A stretch of DNA of 64,000 nucleotides from Aulosira sp. FACHB-615 (GCF_014698045.1 NZ_JACJSE010000001.1:434001-498000); one strand, 5' to 3'. Counted from the stretch's first letter, positions 24,588 to 34,058 are shown. Notes: generated by a model not told the origin, from the sequence alone. Made by a program: numbers and translations.

Positions 24588-26168
24588 TCAAGCTTGGCGA
24601 TATGCTCCTGGTTGTCCATCTTGGACAATGAAGGAAGCTAGGGTGCTGATAGAAGCATTGGGGTCAACAATGCTAGAAACTGCCCGATAATCACTTTGCC
24701 ACTGTTTAGGAGTAACTTGGCAACGGACGTAACCCCGGAATGCGCCATCGAAAAACTTGGTGTGGGGATTACTTCTCAAGGCGGCTTGCACTGGTGCAAT
24801 AAATGATGTGGGGAAGTCTGAGGTGATGGAAGTACCAACGAACTCAGTCGCCACAGTAGGGGAAGCAAGATTATTAAAGTCAAGTTTGATGTCGTGTACC
24901 CAACTGGAATGGATATCGCCTGTAATGACTACAGGGTTAGAAGGTCGGCGATAGTTGAGATAGTTCACAATTCGATTACGTGCGGCTACATAACCATCCC
25001 ATTGGTCTACATTGAATAATCCAATTTCTGGGCGAGGGTCAAAATCAAATTGAGCAAACATTGTCTGTTGAGCAATAATATTCCAACGGGCGCGAGATTG
25101 GTCTAAGCCGTTGAATAGCCAGCGTTCTTGCTGTGAACCTGTCATTGTGGCATTTTCATCAAAGGCTTGCACACAAAGGGGTTTGAGTCCATCATTACAA
25201 GGTTGGTCTGTGCGATATTGACGAGTATCTAAAACGTGGAACTGAGCTAAGTTGCCATAACTCAAGCGCCGATAAAGTTGGAGGTTCGCACCATTGGGAA
25301 ATGAAGACAACCGCAATGGCATGTGTTCATAGTAGGCTTTGTAAGCATTGGCGCGACGTTGAGCAAAGACTTCTGGGTTGACGTTATCTTCAGAAATTAA
25401 GTTGGCGTAGTTATTTTCTACTTCATGGTCATCCCAGGTGACTATCCAAGGAAAAGCTGCATGAACCGCTTGTAAATTTGGGTCGGTTTTATAAAGTGCG
25501 TGACGGTTACGGTAGTCTCTCAGAGTCATAATTTCTGGGCTATTATGCTGACGTGGCCCGCCTGTTTCTGGCCCGTACTCGTAAATGTAATCACCCAAAT
25601 GTACAACTAAGTCAATATCTTCTGCGGCTAGATGGCGGTAGGCGGTGTAGAAGCCATTTTGCCAATCTTGACAAGAAACAAAGGCGTAGTTGAGTTGTTG
25701 AAGAGAACTGTTGAATGCTGGTGCTGTGCGAGTCCGGCCGATGGGACTAAGTTCATTACTGACGCGGAACTGATACCAATACCAACGGTTAGGTTCTAAG
25801 CCTGAGACATCAACGTGTACTGAGTGGGCTAAATCTGCGATCGCTAAAGTTCTACCACGTCGGACAACTTTTCGCATATTCTCATCTAGGGCGACTTCCC
25901 AATGTACCACCACATTTCTTGGTGGCATTCCACCGCCATTTAAGGGGTCGGGTGCTAATCTTGTCCATAACACGACTCTATCTGGTAGGGGGTCGCCAGA
26001 CGCTACACCCAAGGTAAAGGGATAGCTAGAAAATCTGGATGTTGCTAATGCTGGTTCCCATTGGCTAGTTAATGCTAAACCTGTAAAAAATCCCGCACCC
26101 AATAAAACACTCCGCCTTCTATAACGATTTGATAAGAGGCGATCGCAATTGATAAAATCCATATCCAC
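24588..26168 (-). CDS. phoD: PhoD-type alkaline phosphatase
   Basis: 526 residues. The N-terminus carries a twin-arginine-type signal (RRRSVLLGAGFF near 17-28), expected for a Tat-exported, cofactor-loaded enzyme. A fibronectin-like N-domain (SYPFTLGVASGDPLPDRVVL) is followed by the metallophosphoesterase core: FVSCQDWQNGFYTAYRHL, LVVHLGDYIYEYG, TWDDHEVENNY and VITGDIHSSWVHD. PhoD hydrolyses phosphomonoesters and diesters using Fe and Ca. A three-octamer Pho box 34-63 bp upstream of the start indicates control by the phosphate-starvation response regulator (PhoB/SphR). Confidence 0.9.
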   Translation of the reverse strand: MDMDFINCDRLLSNRYRRRSVLLGAGFFTGLALTSQWEPALATSRFSSYPFTLGVASGDPLPDRVVLWTRLAPDPLNGGGMPPRNVVVHWEVALDENMRKVVRRGRTLAIADLAHSVHVDVSGLEPNRWYWYQFRVSNELSPIGRTRTAPAFNSSLQQLNYAFVSCQDWQNGFYTAYRHLAAEDIDLVVHLGDYIYEYGPETGGPRQHNSPEIMTLRDYRNRHALYKTDPNLQAVHAAFPWIVTWDDHEVENNYANLISEDNVNPEVFAQRRANAYKAYYEHMPLRLSSFPNGANLQLYRRLSYGNLAQFHVLDTRQYRTDQPCNDGLKPLCVQAFDENATMTGSQQERWLFNGLDQSRARWNIIAQQTMFAQFDFDPRPEIGLFNVDQWDGYVAARNRIVNYLNYRRPSNPVVITGDIHSSWVHDIKLDFNNLASPTVATEFVGTSITSDFPTSFIAPVQAALRSNPHTKFFDGAFRGYVRCQVTPKQWQSDYRAVSSIVDPNASISTLASFIVQDGQPGAYRQA

Positions 26169-26201
26169 CCTTAATGAATTTGCCTTATAAATGCGATGAA
26201 C

Positions 26202-26231
26202 TTATCAACCGACAATCAAGCGGAGATTAAG
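26202..26231 (-). promoter_or_regulatory. Pho box upstream of phoD
   Basis: Read on the minus strand, three octamers follow each other with exact 3-nt gaps: CTTAATCT, CTTGATTG, GTTGATAA. This fits the cyanobacterial Pho-box pattern, imperfect repeats of CTTAACCT with 11-nt spacing. Its position just upstream of phoD matches expected function. Confidence 0.7.
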
Positions 26232-26300
26232 AAAAAATTAAAAGTATGAAGTGTGAAGTCTGAAACTTTCATAGCATTCCCAAATCATTAGTGAACCCAA

Positions 26301-26333
26301 AGATCCCCGACTTCTTGAAGAAGTCGGGGATCT
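26301..26333. repeat. Perfect palindrome / hairpin (16-bp arms)
   Basis: AGATCCCCGACTTCTT followed by G/A-centred exact complement. It is a well-known kind of dispersed palindrome in Nostocales, here in the spacer between the divergent phoD and decarboxylase genes. Confidence 0.7.
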
Positions 26334-26377
26334 GAGCCTCTCGATTCTCATCAATCAAATAAGATTGCTATAGATTA

Positions 26378-27832
26378 ATGCTCAACCAAAAGGAAGCACC
26401 TTTATTAGATGCGCTCAAAGCTTGTACAATCAAGGCTCACGCGCCGTTTTACACGCCTGGACATAAGCGGGGTCAAGGAATATCGCCAGTATTGGCTGAT
26501 TTACTGGGCGAAAAGTTATTTAGGGCAGATTTAACGGAATTAGCTGAGTTAGATAGTTTGTCTTCTCCCCAAAGTGTAATTCAAGCCGCCCAAACATTAG
26601 CAGCAGAGGCGTTTGGTGCTTCACAAACATGGTTTCTTGTCAATGGTTCTACCTGTGGCATTGAGGCAGCAATTCTGGCTACTTGCGGTATGGGCGATAA
26701 AATCATTTTGCCGCGCAATGTACATTCTTCAGCGATCGCGGGTTTAATTCTTTCTGGTGCAATACCAATTTTTATCAATCCCGAATATGACCCAGTTTTT
26801 GATATTGCCCACAGTATCACGCCCAAAGCTGTGGCAACTGCCCTGAAACAGCATCCCGATGCCAAAGCGGTGTTAATAGTGTATCCCACATATTATGGTG
26901 TTTGTGGAAATTTAGGTGCGATCGCCAACATCACCCATCAATATAATATTCCGTTGTTGGTAGATGAAGCCCACGGCGCACATTTCGCTTTTCATACTGA
27001 ATTACCTACCCCAGCTTTAGCCGCAGGTGCAGATTTAACTGTGCAGTCAATTCATAAAGTTCTTGGTGCAATGACACAAGCATCGATGCTGCATATTCAA
27101 GGAAAGAGAATTGATAGCGATCGCATTAGTAAAGCTCTGCAACTTGTCCAGTCTACCAGTCCGAGTTACATACTTTTAGCTTCGTTAGATGCCGCACGTC
27201 AACAAATGGCGTTGAATGGTGAACAACTCATGTCACAGACTTTGCAACTTGCAGATATAGCTAGAAATCAAATCAGCCAAATTCCCGGTTTAGCAATTTT
27301 GTCGCCACAATTATCACCCGGTTTTCGAGAATTAGATAGAACTCGGTTAACAATTAACGTCAGTAATTTGGGTTTAACTGGGTTTGAAGCGGAGGAAATT
27401 TTAGATGAAAAGTTGGGTGTGACTGCGGAATTTGCTTCCTTACATAATTTGACTTTTATTATTAGTTTGGGAAACACCATCAATGATATTGAGCAATTAA
27501 TTCAAGCTTGCCAAATTCTTGCCGAAAAGTATCACCGACACAGAGTTGTGATCAAGACTCCACTTGAGCAGAATTTTGCCGAGTATACTGTGCAGATATC
27601 ACCCCGAACGGCGTTTTTTGCCACTCATGAAACTTTACCAATAGAACAAACAAGCGATCGCATTTGTGCCGAAATTATCTGTCCCTATCCTCCCGGAATC
27701 CCCGTTTTAATGCCAGGAGAATTAATCACTCAAGCAGCCATATCATATCTACAACAAATTCAAGCAATGGGCGGGATAATCAGTGGATGTGCAGATCCAA
27801 GCTTACAAACTTTAAAAGTTGTTAAAAATTAG
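26378..27832 (+). CDS. Orn/Lys/Arg decarboxylase family protein (PLP, fold type I)
   Basis: 484 residues. Motifs are FYTPGHKRGQG (about 22-32), WFLVNGSTCGIEAAIL, LLVDEAHGAHF (PLP-ring Asp) and SIHKVLGAMTQ with the Schiff-base Lys, then a C-terminal domain with CPYPPGIPVLMPGE. This is the short form of the family, without the N-terminal response-regulator-like wing domain. It probably makes a polyamine precursor or cadaverine from a basic amino acid; the specific substrate is not readable. It lies 234 bp upstream of dprA, the same order of two genes being possible as an operon. Confidence 0.88.
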   Translation: MLNQKEAPLLDALKACTIKAHAPFYTPGHKRGQGISPVLADLLGEKLFRADLTELAELDSLSSPQSVIQAAQTLAAEAFGASQTWFLVNGSTCGIEAAILATCGMGDKIILPRNVHSSAIAGLILSGAIPIFINPEYDPVFDIAHSITPKAVATALKQHPDAKAVLIVYPTYYGVCGNLGAIANITHQYNIPLLVDEAHGAHFAFHTELPTPALAAGADLTVQSIHKVLGAMTQASMLHIQGKRIDSDRISKALQLVQSTSPSYILLASLDAARQQMALNGEQLMSQTLQLADIARNQISQIPGLAILSPQLSPGFRELDRTRLTINVSNLGLTGFEAEEILDEKLGVTAEFASLHNLTFIISLGNTINDIEQLIQACQILAEKYHRHRVVIKTPLEQNFAEYTVQISPRTAFFATHETLPIEQTSDRICAEIICPYPPGIPVLMPGELITQAAISYLQQIQAMGGIISGCADPSLQTLKVVKN

Positions 27833-27905
27833 GGTGTTGCCACATTGTTGCACTCGCAATATAGCGGTTCTCGGTTGGATGAGGTAGATTCAACCCCACC
27901 CCCAA

Positions 27906-27929
27906 CCCCTCCCCGCAAGCGGGGAGGGG
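27906..27929. terminator. GC-rich hairpin after the decarboxylase gene
   Basis: CCCCTCCCCGC, AA loop, GCGGGGAGGGG. A frequent dispersed palindrome in cyanobacteria; it may serve as a transcript end. Confidence 0.45.
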
Positions 27930-27952
27930 AGCGTTTAGTCATAACAACCCCA

Positions 27953-27987
27953 TAACCTGTAACCTGTAACCTGTAACCTCTAACCTA
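27953..27987. repeat. STRR array, 5 heptamers TAACCTG
   Basis: Three TAACCTG units followed by TAACCTC and TAACCTA, exactly 35 bp. Confidence 0.8.
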
Positions 27988-28065
27988 TCCCCTCTTTTTG
28001 AAAAAACTGTAGCTACTGCGGATGATTTGGGAATACTCAACGAGAGTGGGTGTGAGGATCAGTCA

Positions 28066-29184
28066 GTGGTAGAAGAAAGGGCATATTGGTTAGCTTGGGG
28101 GCAAATTTCGGGAATTGGCCCAGTTTTATTGCAACGTTTAAAACAGCATTTTGGCAGTTTATCTACAGCTTGGGAAGCTAGTAAAGCTGAATTGGGGGAA
28201 GTTGAGGGTTTTGGTTTGCAAACTTTGGGCAAAGTAATCAAAATGCGATCGCAGTTACATCCAGAACAATTACTTACCCAACACCAACAAGAAAACCCGC
28301 ATTTTTGGACACCAGCCGATGCAGAATATCCCCGCTTACTCCTAGAAACGCCCAGTCCGCCGCCTGTTTTGTACTATCGGGGTGAAGTTGATTTAGCTGA
28401 AAACTTCGGACAAAAACCGATGGTGGGAATTGTTGGTACTCGTCAACCTTCGGAGTATGGGATTCGTTGGACTCGCCAAATCAGCACAGCTTTGGCGAAA
28501 AATGGCTTTACTGTGGTTTCTGGGATGGCGGAGGGAATTGACACCGAAAGTCACAGCGCCACCATCAAAGCTGGGGGACGCACACTCGCAGTTTTAGGAA
28601 CGGGTGTAGATGTGATTTATCCCCACAAAAACCGAGATTTGTACCACCAGATTTTAGGCGCAGGTTTAGTGTTAAGCGAATATCCCGCCAAAACTCCGCC
28701 TGACCGCACTCATTTTCCCCGACGCAATCGAATTATTGCTGGCTTAAGTCGGGCAATTTTGGTAATGGAAGCACCTTTAAAATCTGGTGCGTTAATTACT
28801 GCTACCTACGCCAACGATTTTGGCAGAGATATCTATGCACTACCAGGAAGATTAGATGATTATCCATCCCAAGGTTGTTTAAAGTTAATTTCCCAAGGCG
28901 CTTCCATAATTTTTCGAGAATTAGATGAACTATTAACTTTGTTGGGTGCTGTACCCAAGTTAGATACAGTCGCACCTTCCCAAACCACAGAACAGTTAAA
29001 TTTGCCGAATTTATCACCGCAAATGCAACAGATAATTGATGCGATCGCTTACAATACTGTACCCTTTGATGCGATCGTTCAAACAACCGGCATTCCCGCC
29101 AGTTCTGTTTCTGGTTTGTTGTTACAACTCGAACTTATGGGTTTAGTTTCCCAACTCCCCGGAATGCGCTATCAAAAAAGTTAA
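28066..29184 (+). CDS. dprA: DNA-processing protein DprA (Smf)
   Basis: 372 residues from GTG at 28066 (VEERAYWLAWGQISGIGP), which has AGGA 8 nt upstream; an in-frame TTG at 28027 would add 13 residues without a better site. SAM-like helix-hairpin region at the N-terminus, Rossmann-like DprA domain with VGIVGTRQPSEYG, VSGMAEGIDTESHSATI, VDVIYPHKN and FPRRNRIIAGLS, then a C-terminal winged helix. DprA loads RecA onto incoming single-stranded DNA in natural transformation. Nothing is missing. Confidence 0.9.
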   Translation: MVEERAYWLAWGQISGIGPVLLQRLKQHFGSLSTAWEASKAELGEVEGFGLQTLGKVIKMRSQLHPEQLLTQHQQENPHFWTPADAEYPRLLLETPSPPPVLYYRGEVDLAENFGQKPMVGIVGTRQPSEYGIRWTRQISTALAKNGFTVVSGMAEGIDTESHSATIKAGGRTLAVLGTGVDVIYPHKNRDLYHQILGAGLVLSEYPAKTPPDRTHFPRRNRIIAGLSRAILVMEAPLKSGALITATYANDFGRDIYALPGRLDDYPSQGCLKLISQGASIIFRELDELLTLLGAVPKLDTVAPSQTTEQLNLPNLSPQMQQIIDAIAYNTVPFDAIVQTTGIPASSVSGLLLQLELMGLVSQLPGMRYQKS

Positions 29185-29250
29185 TACCAAATTGAAGAAT
29201 GATTGCGACAAATGAATTGCCCAAAAGCTTACCAGTAAAGCCTATCTCAA

Positions 29251-29278
29251 TCCAAAATCTAAAATCTAAAATCCAAAA
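29251..29278. repeat. STRR array, 4 heptamers TCCAAAA/TCTAAAA
   Basis: Four 7-bp units in the spacer downstream of dprA. Confidence 0.7.
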
Positions 29279-29307
29279 TGGTATAACTTTCCCGGAATGT
29301 TAGAGTT

Positions 29308-29502
29308 AGGACTTACGCATCAAAACGAAAAATCAAGGGTTTTGGCGAGGGTGTAGGGGTTCAGGTGTATAGGGGAGCCACTCGCGTGGGCGGGTTTCCC
29401 GACTTGAGCCAAGTGGCGTGTGTACTGATTCAAAATCCTTACACCCCAAACCCTTTCACCCTTACACCCAATCTCCACAGATAATCTTTGTGCGTAAGTC
29501 CT
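29308..29502. mobile_element. MITE-like element, family AGGACTTACGCA, copy D (195 bp)
   Basis: Perfect 12-bp inverted ends AGGACTTACGCA and TGCGTAAGTCCT. The interior holds GGGTGTAGGGG-type units on the left and CACCCTTACACCC on the right, giving a long fold-back. No coding capacity. Confidence 0.75.
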
Positions 29503-29626
29503 GAGAGTGTCAGAATTTTTCAATACCTAGTATTCCTTCTATGCAAGGCATTGCGTTAATTTATACCTAGCACCAAACAACTGAAGTCGTGGTTAAACAG
29601 TCAAACCCTTGGCTGTTTCTTGAAAA

Positions 29627-30205
29627 TTAAGGGTTTACTTCCTCTCGATGCCATTCTTGATTTTCACCAAGCTGATAAATAGTTCTATTTTGTGGTTCGC
29701 CGCGCAATTCTAAATGATCAACTTCTACGGGATCAAGTAATAGCAAGCAAAAATTGACAACTGGTTGTAAAGGATCAGGGGCTGGTGGTGTAAACGCCTC
29801 TGGGGTTGTGTCTCTAGGTTTACTGGGATGAGGCCAAGCAAATTGTAACCGCGCTGCATCGCTGAGGGCTTGCCAAGTAGCAAGTCTGGCTGATTGTAGT
29901 GCAGCATCATTACTATCTACTAAAGTTAAGCCGCCAGCAATGCGAAACTGTTCGCGGGTGTTGGGGAAATACCAGCAAGCTTCCGCCCAAGGTTGAGATT
30001 TTATTTGGTCAATTTTATCGCTACGGGTGTCAGTAATAAATTTTAGCTGATTGGTATCGTTGAGAAAGTCACGAAAGACTACAGTCCGATTAGCAGGACG
30101 ATGATCTGCCCGGATTGTCGCCAGTTGTAGGTAACGAGAGTATATCAGACTACGGTTGCGATGTAGGGCGCGAGCGATCGCACTTCGCCAAGGAGCAAGG
30201 GACAT
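29627..30205 (-). CDS. Pyridoxamine 5'-phosphate oxidase-family protein (Alr4036 type)
   Basis: 192 residues from the ATG at 30205 (MSLAPWRSAIARALHRNRS); a TTG six codons upstream is less likely. The split-barrel FMN-binding pattern is seen in YLQLATIRADHRPANRTVVFRDF, LKFITDTRSDKIDQI and ACWYFPNTREQFRIAG, ending in LLLDPVEVDHLELRG. It looks like the Alr4036 group, FMN-binding proteins related to PNPOx but with unproven activity. It is divergent from nrdJ and shares a 124-bp promoter region with it. Confidence 0.82.
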   Translation of the reverse strand: MSLAPWRSAIARALHRNRSLIYSRYLQLATIRADHRPANRTVVFRDFLNDTNQLKFITDTRSDKIDQIKSQPWAEACWYFPNTREQFRIAGGLTLVDSNDAALQSARLATWQALSDAARLQFAWPHPSKPRDTTPEAFTPPAPDPLQPVVNFCLLLLDPVEVDHLELRGEPQNRTIYQLGENQEWHREEVNP

Positions 30206-30329
30206 TATGTAGTTTCGTTGCAATTGGTACAGCTACAGACGTAGCGCAAAGTGGGAAATTTTGCAATCTTTTATCCTCAACCTACTTGGCGTATAGTCGT
30301 AATCTGTTCAAAAGCAACAAGACTGGATT

Positions 30330-32936
30330 ATGGTTCGAGAGCTTGAAAGAAAACGTCAGGGTGTTAAATTTCCCGAAACCGCGCCAGCAGCCAATCCTGT
30401 GTTTTTCAGGACTTACAGCCGCCGGACTGGGGTAGGGCTGAGAGAATCTTACGATGAAGTGTGCGATCGCACCATCCAAGGTTTAATCGAATTAGGTAAA
30501 CTCAACTCAGAAGAAATTGCCCTCCTAGAAAAAACCCAACGCCAACTCAAAGCTTTACCTAGCGGCCGCTGGTTGTGGGTAGGCGGTACAGATTGGATAA
30601 ACAAACCCAAGAACTTCTCCGGTGGGTATAACTGCACGTCCACCAATCTCCAAGACTGGAAAGCCTTCGGGTTGATGATGGACTTGGCTATGATGGGCTG
30701 CGGTACAGGAGCCATCATCGAACCACAGTATATTAATCAACTGCCTTCTATCCGCAATCGCCTTCATGTCACAGTACAAGGCGAAATCGGCAGCACTCCG
30801 AAAAACTTACGTCGTGAATTTACACAAACCGATATAGAAGGCAACCGCGTTACCATTCATGTCGGCGATAGCCGCGAAGGTTGGGTTGCATCTTATCAAA
30901 CTCTGTTGGAACTCTCCACGGATGAAAGATTTACAGATGATGTAGAAGTATGTGTTGATATCAGTGATGTCCGTCAAGCCGGAGAAACCCTCAACGGTTT
31001 TGGCGGTGTTGCCAATCCGGTAAAATTGCCTGGATTGTATCAACGTTGTGCTGACATTTTAAATAAAGCTTTAGGCAGACAATTAAATTCTGTAGAGTGC
31101 TGCTTATTAATCGATGAAGCAGCAGTAACAATTGTTGCCGGAAACATTAGGCGCTCAGCTGGGATGCGTCAGTTTACTGCTGACGATGAACTAGGGGCAA
31201 ATGCCAAAGATAATCTCTGGCAACAAGATGAAAACGGTAACTGGCGCATTGATCCTGAGCGTGATTCTCTACGTATGGCGAATCATACCCGTGTATTTCA
31301 CCGCAAACCAACCTTAGAAGAATCGATCGCAGCTGTTCAAAAACAATATTACAGTGGCGAAGGTGCAATTCAATGGGCTGGTGAAGCTGTTGCGAGAGCT
31401 AACATTGATTTGCTTGCTACCCAAGCATTGAAAAAAGAGTTCTTGCAAGCTTACGACCAAGGAACAGCTAAAGACTGGTTGCAACAAAAATATCCTTATA
31501 TTAATGCGGATGAATTAGAACATCGTTTAGCTCGCTTTGGTTTAAACCCGTGTGGTAAGTAATTTTGCCTCACGTTAAACACCGGGGAAAATCGGTGAAC
31601 CCTGCGATTGGGAATACCGAGGTAATCAAAGGAATTAAAAAACCTTAGACACTGTACAGACTAGAGAGTGAAACTTTTTAAGCTATAAATAATCAGAAAT
31701 TTACGTAGTTTAAAAAGAATATAATCTGGGTTATGCCCACGTTAGAAATAACGGCTCCACGAGTCTCCGGCTACTAAATATTAGTAGAAAATATAGTCGG
31801 ATCTACGAGGAATCAAGAACTCGTAGAACTAGAGGATAAAGAGCCTCTGGGTTAACAAAATGGAAATTATTGGTAGCAACTTCCACTGTAATCTTTCAGA
31901 GATTCATCTCAATCAAATTGACCCATTTAATTACAAAGAACAAGAGGAAGCTTTCACGGCTGGGGCGTTATCTGTAGCGACACTTCTCAACCATAAATTC
32001 TTAGAACCGCGCTATCAATATAGTCGGGAATTAGACCCAATTGTTGGAGTTTCTTTTACCGGCTTATTTGATTTCTTTGTTCATGCTTTTGGTGTAGACT
32101 GGTTGCGCTGGTGGGCAGAAGGCAGACCAGCTACTCCCCAAGGGTTAGCATTTAAACACCAAGAAGAAAAATATCTCAGCTTTTGGAGAGAAGTAGTACA
32201 CAAAGCAGTGTGGGATTATTGCGATCGCCATCACATCAAACGCCCTAATCGCTGTACTACAGTCCAACCCAGTGGCACTAAAGCTCTATTATCTGGTGCG
32301 AGTTCTGGATGGCACCCACCTAAAGCTCAAAGATTTATTCGCCGCATCACTTTCCGCAAAAATGACCCCGTAGCCTTAGCCTGTATTGACTATGGTTATA
32401 ATGTCATTCCCTCCCAATCAGACAAAGACGAACAAGGTAACTTATTAAACGACCCCTTCGATCCCCGCGTCAGCGAATGGTTGGTAGAAATTCCCGTTGC
32501 TGTACCTTGGGCTGATTTACCCGGTGCTGATCAAATTGATGTTTCTAGATTCCCCGTCTTAGCCCAATTTGATTTTGTCATGCAAGTGCAGCGCCATTAC
32601 GTCACCCACAACACATCCGCTACCCTAGAACTCCGCGCTGATGAAGTGGAACCCTTGGGAACACGCATTTACGAAGCCATCCAAAATGATGAAGGCTATA
32701 TCTCCGCCGCCCTGTTAGCACGATTTGACGATTTACAATCATTCCCCCGCTTGCCATTTGAACCCATAGACAAAGCCACCTATGAGCGTTTATCTCAAGA
32801 AGTGTTAGCGCGACGCAAAACCGATGACTTCTGTGCTGTTCTCAGCCGCTACGACTCTGGCGAGTTAATGGAAGCAGGCCCTAGTGGTTGTGATTCTGAT
32901 AAGTGTATGTTTCCAGATCAACAACCAACTTCGTAA
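30330..32936 (+). CDS. nrdJ: Adenosylcobalamin-dependent ribonucleoside-triphosphate reductase (class II), interrupted by a group I intron
   Basis: Coding exons are 30330-31556 (409 codons) and 31863-32936 (357 codons plus stop), giving a 766-residue protein after splicing. It makes dNTPs from NTPs with vitamin B12 and needs no oxygen. The first exon holds GGTDWINKPKNFSGGYNCTS with the N-terminal redox Cys. It ends at LNPCG; the second begins EIIGSNFHCNLSEIHL, rebuilding the NPCGE active-site loop with its thiyl-radical Cys and Glu. The C-terminal shuttle cysteines are in CDSDKC. Without splicing translation stops two codons into the intron. ATG at 31860 is not an independent start: its G is the last intron base. 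Confidence 0.92.
31557..31862 (+). ncRNA. Group I intron within nrdJ (306 nt, no ORF)
   Basis: Splice-site rules fit: exon 1 ends in U (TGTGGT), the intron ends in G (31862). The guide GCCTCACG (31567-31574) pairs with exon end CGTGTGGT, with the U-G wobble at the splice site and one U-U mismatch (P1). The preceding AATTTT (31561-31566) pairs with the exon 2 start GAAATT (P10). Core R is GTACAGACTAGAGAG (31654-31668), S is AAAATATAGTCGG (31788-31800); GACTA/TAGTC form P7. CTACTAA/TTAGTAG (31771-31787) is a perfect hairpin in the P8 position, and CTACGAG/CTCGTAG (31803-31826) one in the P9 position. No homing endonuclease frame. Confidence 0.92.
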
Positions 32937-32963
32937 TTAAGGAGTGGGGAGTGGCCGGAATTT

Positions 32964-32998
32964 CCCTACTCCCTATTCCCTACTCCCTACTCCCTACC
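32964..32998. repeat. STRR array, 5 heptamers CCCTACT
   Basis: CCCTACT, CCCTATT, CCCTACT, CCCTACT, CCCTACC, exactly 35 bp, just after the nrdJ stop. A partial inverted copy (GGAGTGGGGAGTGG) lies at 32941-32954. Confidence 0.85.
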
Positions 32999-33057
32999 TC
33001 TACGTTACGATTGATGAAGAAGTAATAATTTTTTATGGCATTGCCAGGAGAATTTTA

Positions 33058-33276
33058 ATGTTTCTTGACGAATTGTCACCAATATTTAAAGAATTAACAC
33101 AGCACCCAGTCTCTTTTCTCGGTGGTTTCTTTTCCGGTGTACTCAGACTGAACCTTAAGGATGATCCTGTCAAAAGCTGGCTAGATCAACAAAGAGGCGT
33201 AACTAGCCACTCCCAATCTCCAACCGAAGCCAACAATGGCAAAGCTACAGGGCCGCAAACAATTTCTATTGAATAA
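33058..33276 (+). CDS. Small conserved cyanobacterial protein (UPF0426-like)
   Basis: 72 residues from the ATG at 33058, which has GGAG 10 nt upstream; the longer frame from 32944 is encoded by STRR sequence and is rejected. The core PVSFLGGFFSGVLRLNLKDD followed by PVKSWLDQQ looks like a small protein conserved in cyanobacteria and plant plastids (UPF0426 type). The Gly-rich hydrophobic segment may be membrane-associated. Tail is polar. Function unknown. The assignment to the family is from memory of the motif. Confidence 0.65.
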   Translation: MFLDELSPIFKELTQHPVSFLGGFFSGVLRLNLKDDPVKSWLDQQRGVTSHSQSPTEANNGKATGPQTISIE

Positions 33277-33758
33277 ATTTGCTGCTAATTTCCAATTAAA
33301 TTCATCACTTTATGCCTGCAACTCCCAACTCGTAGCTAGAGGAAAGTTGCAGGTTAATTTTTGGTTTCTTAGAGTAATGTAAAGATTAATTAACAGAATG
33401 TATAAAATCCGACTTTGATCCAGTACAAAAAACTTGCAAAATCGGTAAAGACATCAGTTAATCTTAACACAAGCAATTTTTATCCAAAAAAAATATAAGT
33501 TCGGCTTATTTTATGTTATTTGGGATTGTAATGTCCCATACTTTGAAAAATGTCACAATCAGTTATCATTATGAGCGTAAGCGTAAGTTCAGCCGCATGG
33601 ACAGTTTAGTTGAAGTCACGCTAGCACTATGATTGCTGCGCCACAACGTTCGCCATCAATGAAAATAAATCATAAGCCACGACACAAAATTTGTAGTTTG
33701 TTGATCTCTGTTTTCTCGCTGAACTAACCTCTGTTTGTTGACAATTACGTGATCCCAC
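33277..33758. other. Intergenic / long 5' region of the RNA-binding protein gene
   Basis: 482 bp. Cyanobacterial rbp genes typically have long, cold-responsive leaders; no specific motif is firmly visible here. A palindrome-like AACTCGTAGCTAGAGGAAAGTT stretch is noted only as background. Confidence 0.4.
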
Positions 33759-34058
33759 ATGACTATTTACGTTGGAAATCTCTCATACCGCGCTACTGAA
33801 GCAGATTTAAGAGCAGTATTTGCAGACTATGGCGAGGTCAAAAGAGTTGTCTTGCCTACTGATCGAGAAACCGGGCGGATGCGAGGTTTTGCTTTCGTTG
33901 AAATGGAAGAAGACGCTCAAGAAGACGCTGCCATTGCTGAGTTAGATGGTGCTGAATGGATGGGTCGGCAACTCAGAGTCAACAAAGCAAAACCGCGAGA
34001 AGACAACCCAAGAGATGATGGAAGACGAGGTGGTTGGGCGAAAAAACAAGAAATCTAA
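33759..34058 (+). CDS. RRM-type RNA-binding protein (Rbp family)
   Basis: 99 residues. One RNA-recognition motif: RNP2 IYVGNL at residues 3-8 and RNP1 RGFAFVEM at about 42-49, followed by a short basic/Gly tail (RRGGWAKKQEI). This matches the cyanobacterial cold-inducible Rbp proteins, which bind RNA and help localise thylakoid mRNAs or act at low temperature. The glycine-rich tail is shorter than in some paralogues. It is followed by a strong terminator at 34229-34276, so it is monocistronic. Confidence 0.9.
   Translation: MTIYVGNLSYRATEADLRAVFADYGEVKRVVLPTDRETGRMRGFAFVEMEEDAQEDAAIAELDGAEWMGRQLRVNKAKPREDNPRDDGRRGGWAKKQEI

Noticed and set aside
31557..31862. Intein or frameshift in nrdJ
   Set aside because: The inserted sequence has in-frame stops right after the exon and shows no intein motifs; it folds as a group I intron with P1, P7 and P10.
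31860..32936. Independent second ribonucleotide reductase gene starting at ATG 31860
   Set aside because: The ATG contains the last base of the intron and has no family match before EIIG; the protein continues the NrdJ chain of the upstream exon.
32944..33057. N-terminal extension of the small UPF0426-like protein
   Set aside because: Encoded by STRR heptamers; the ATG at 33058 has the ribosome-binding site.
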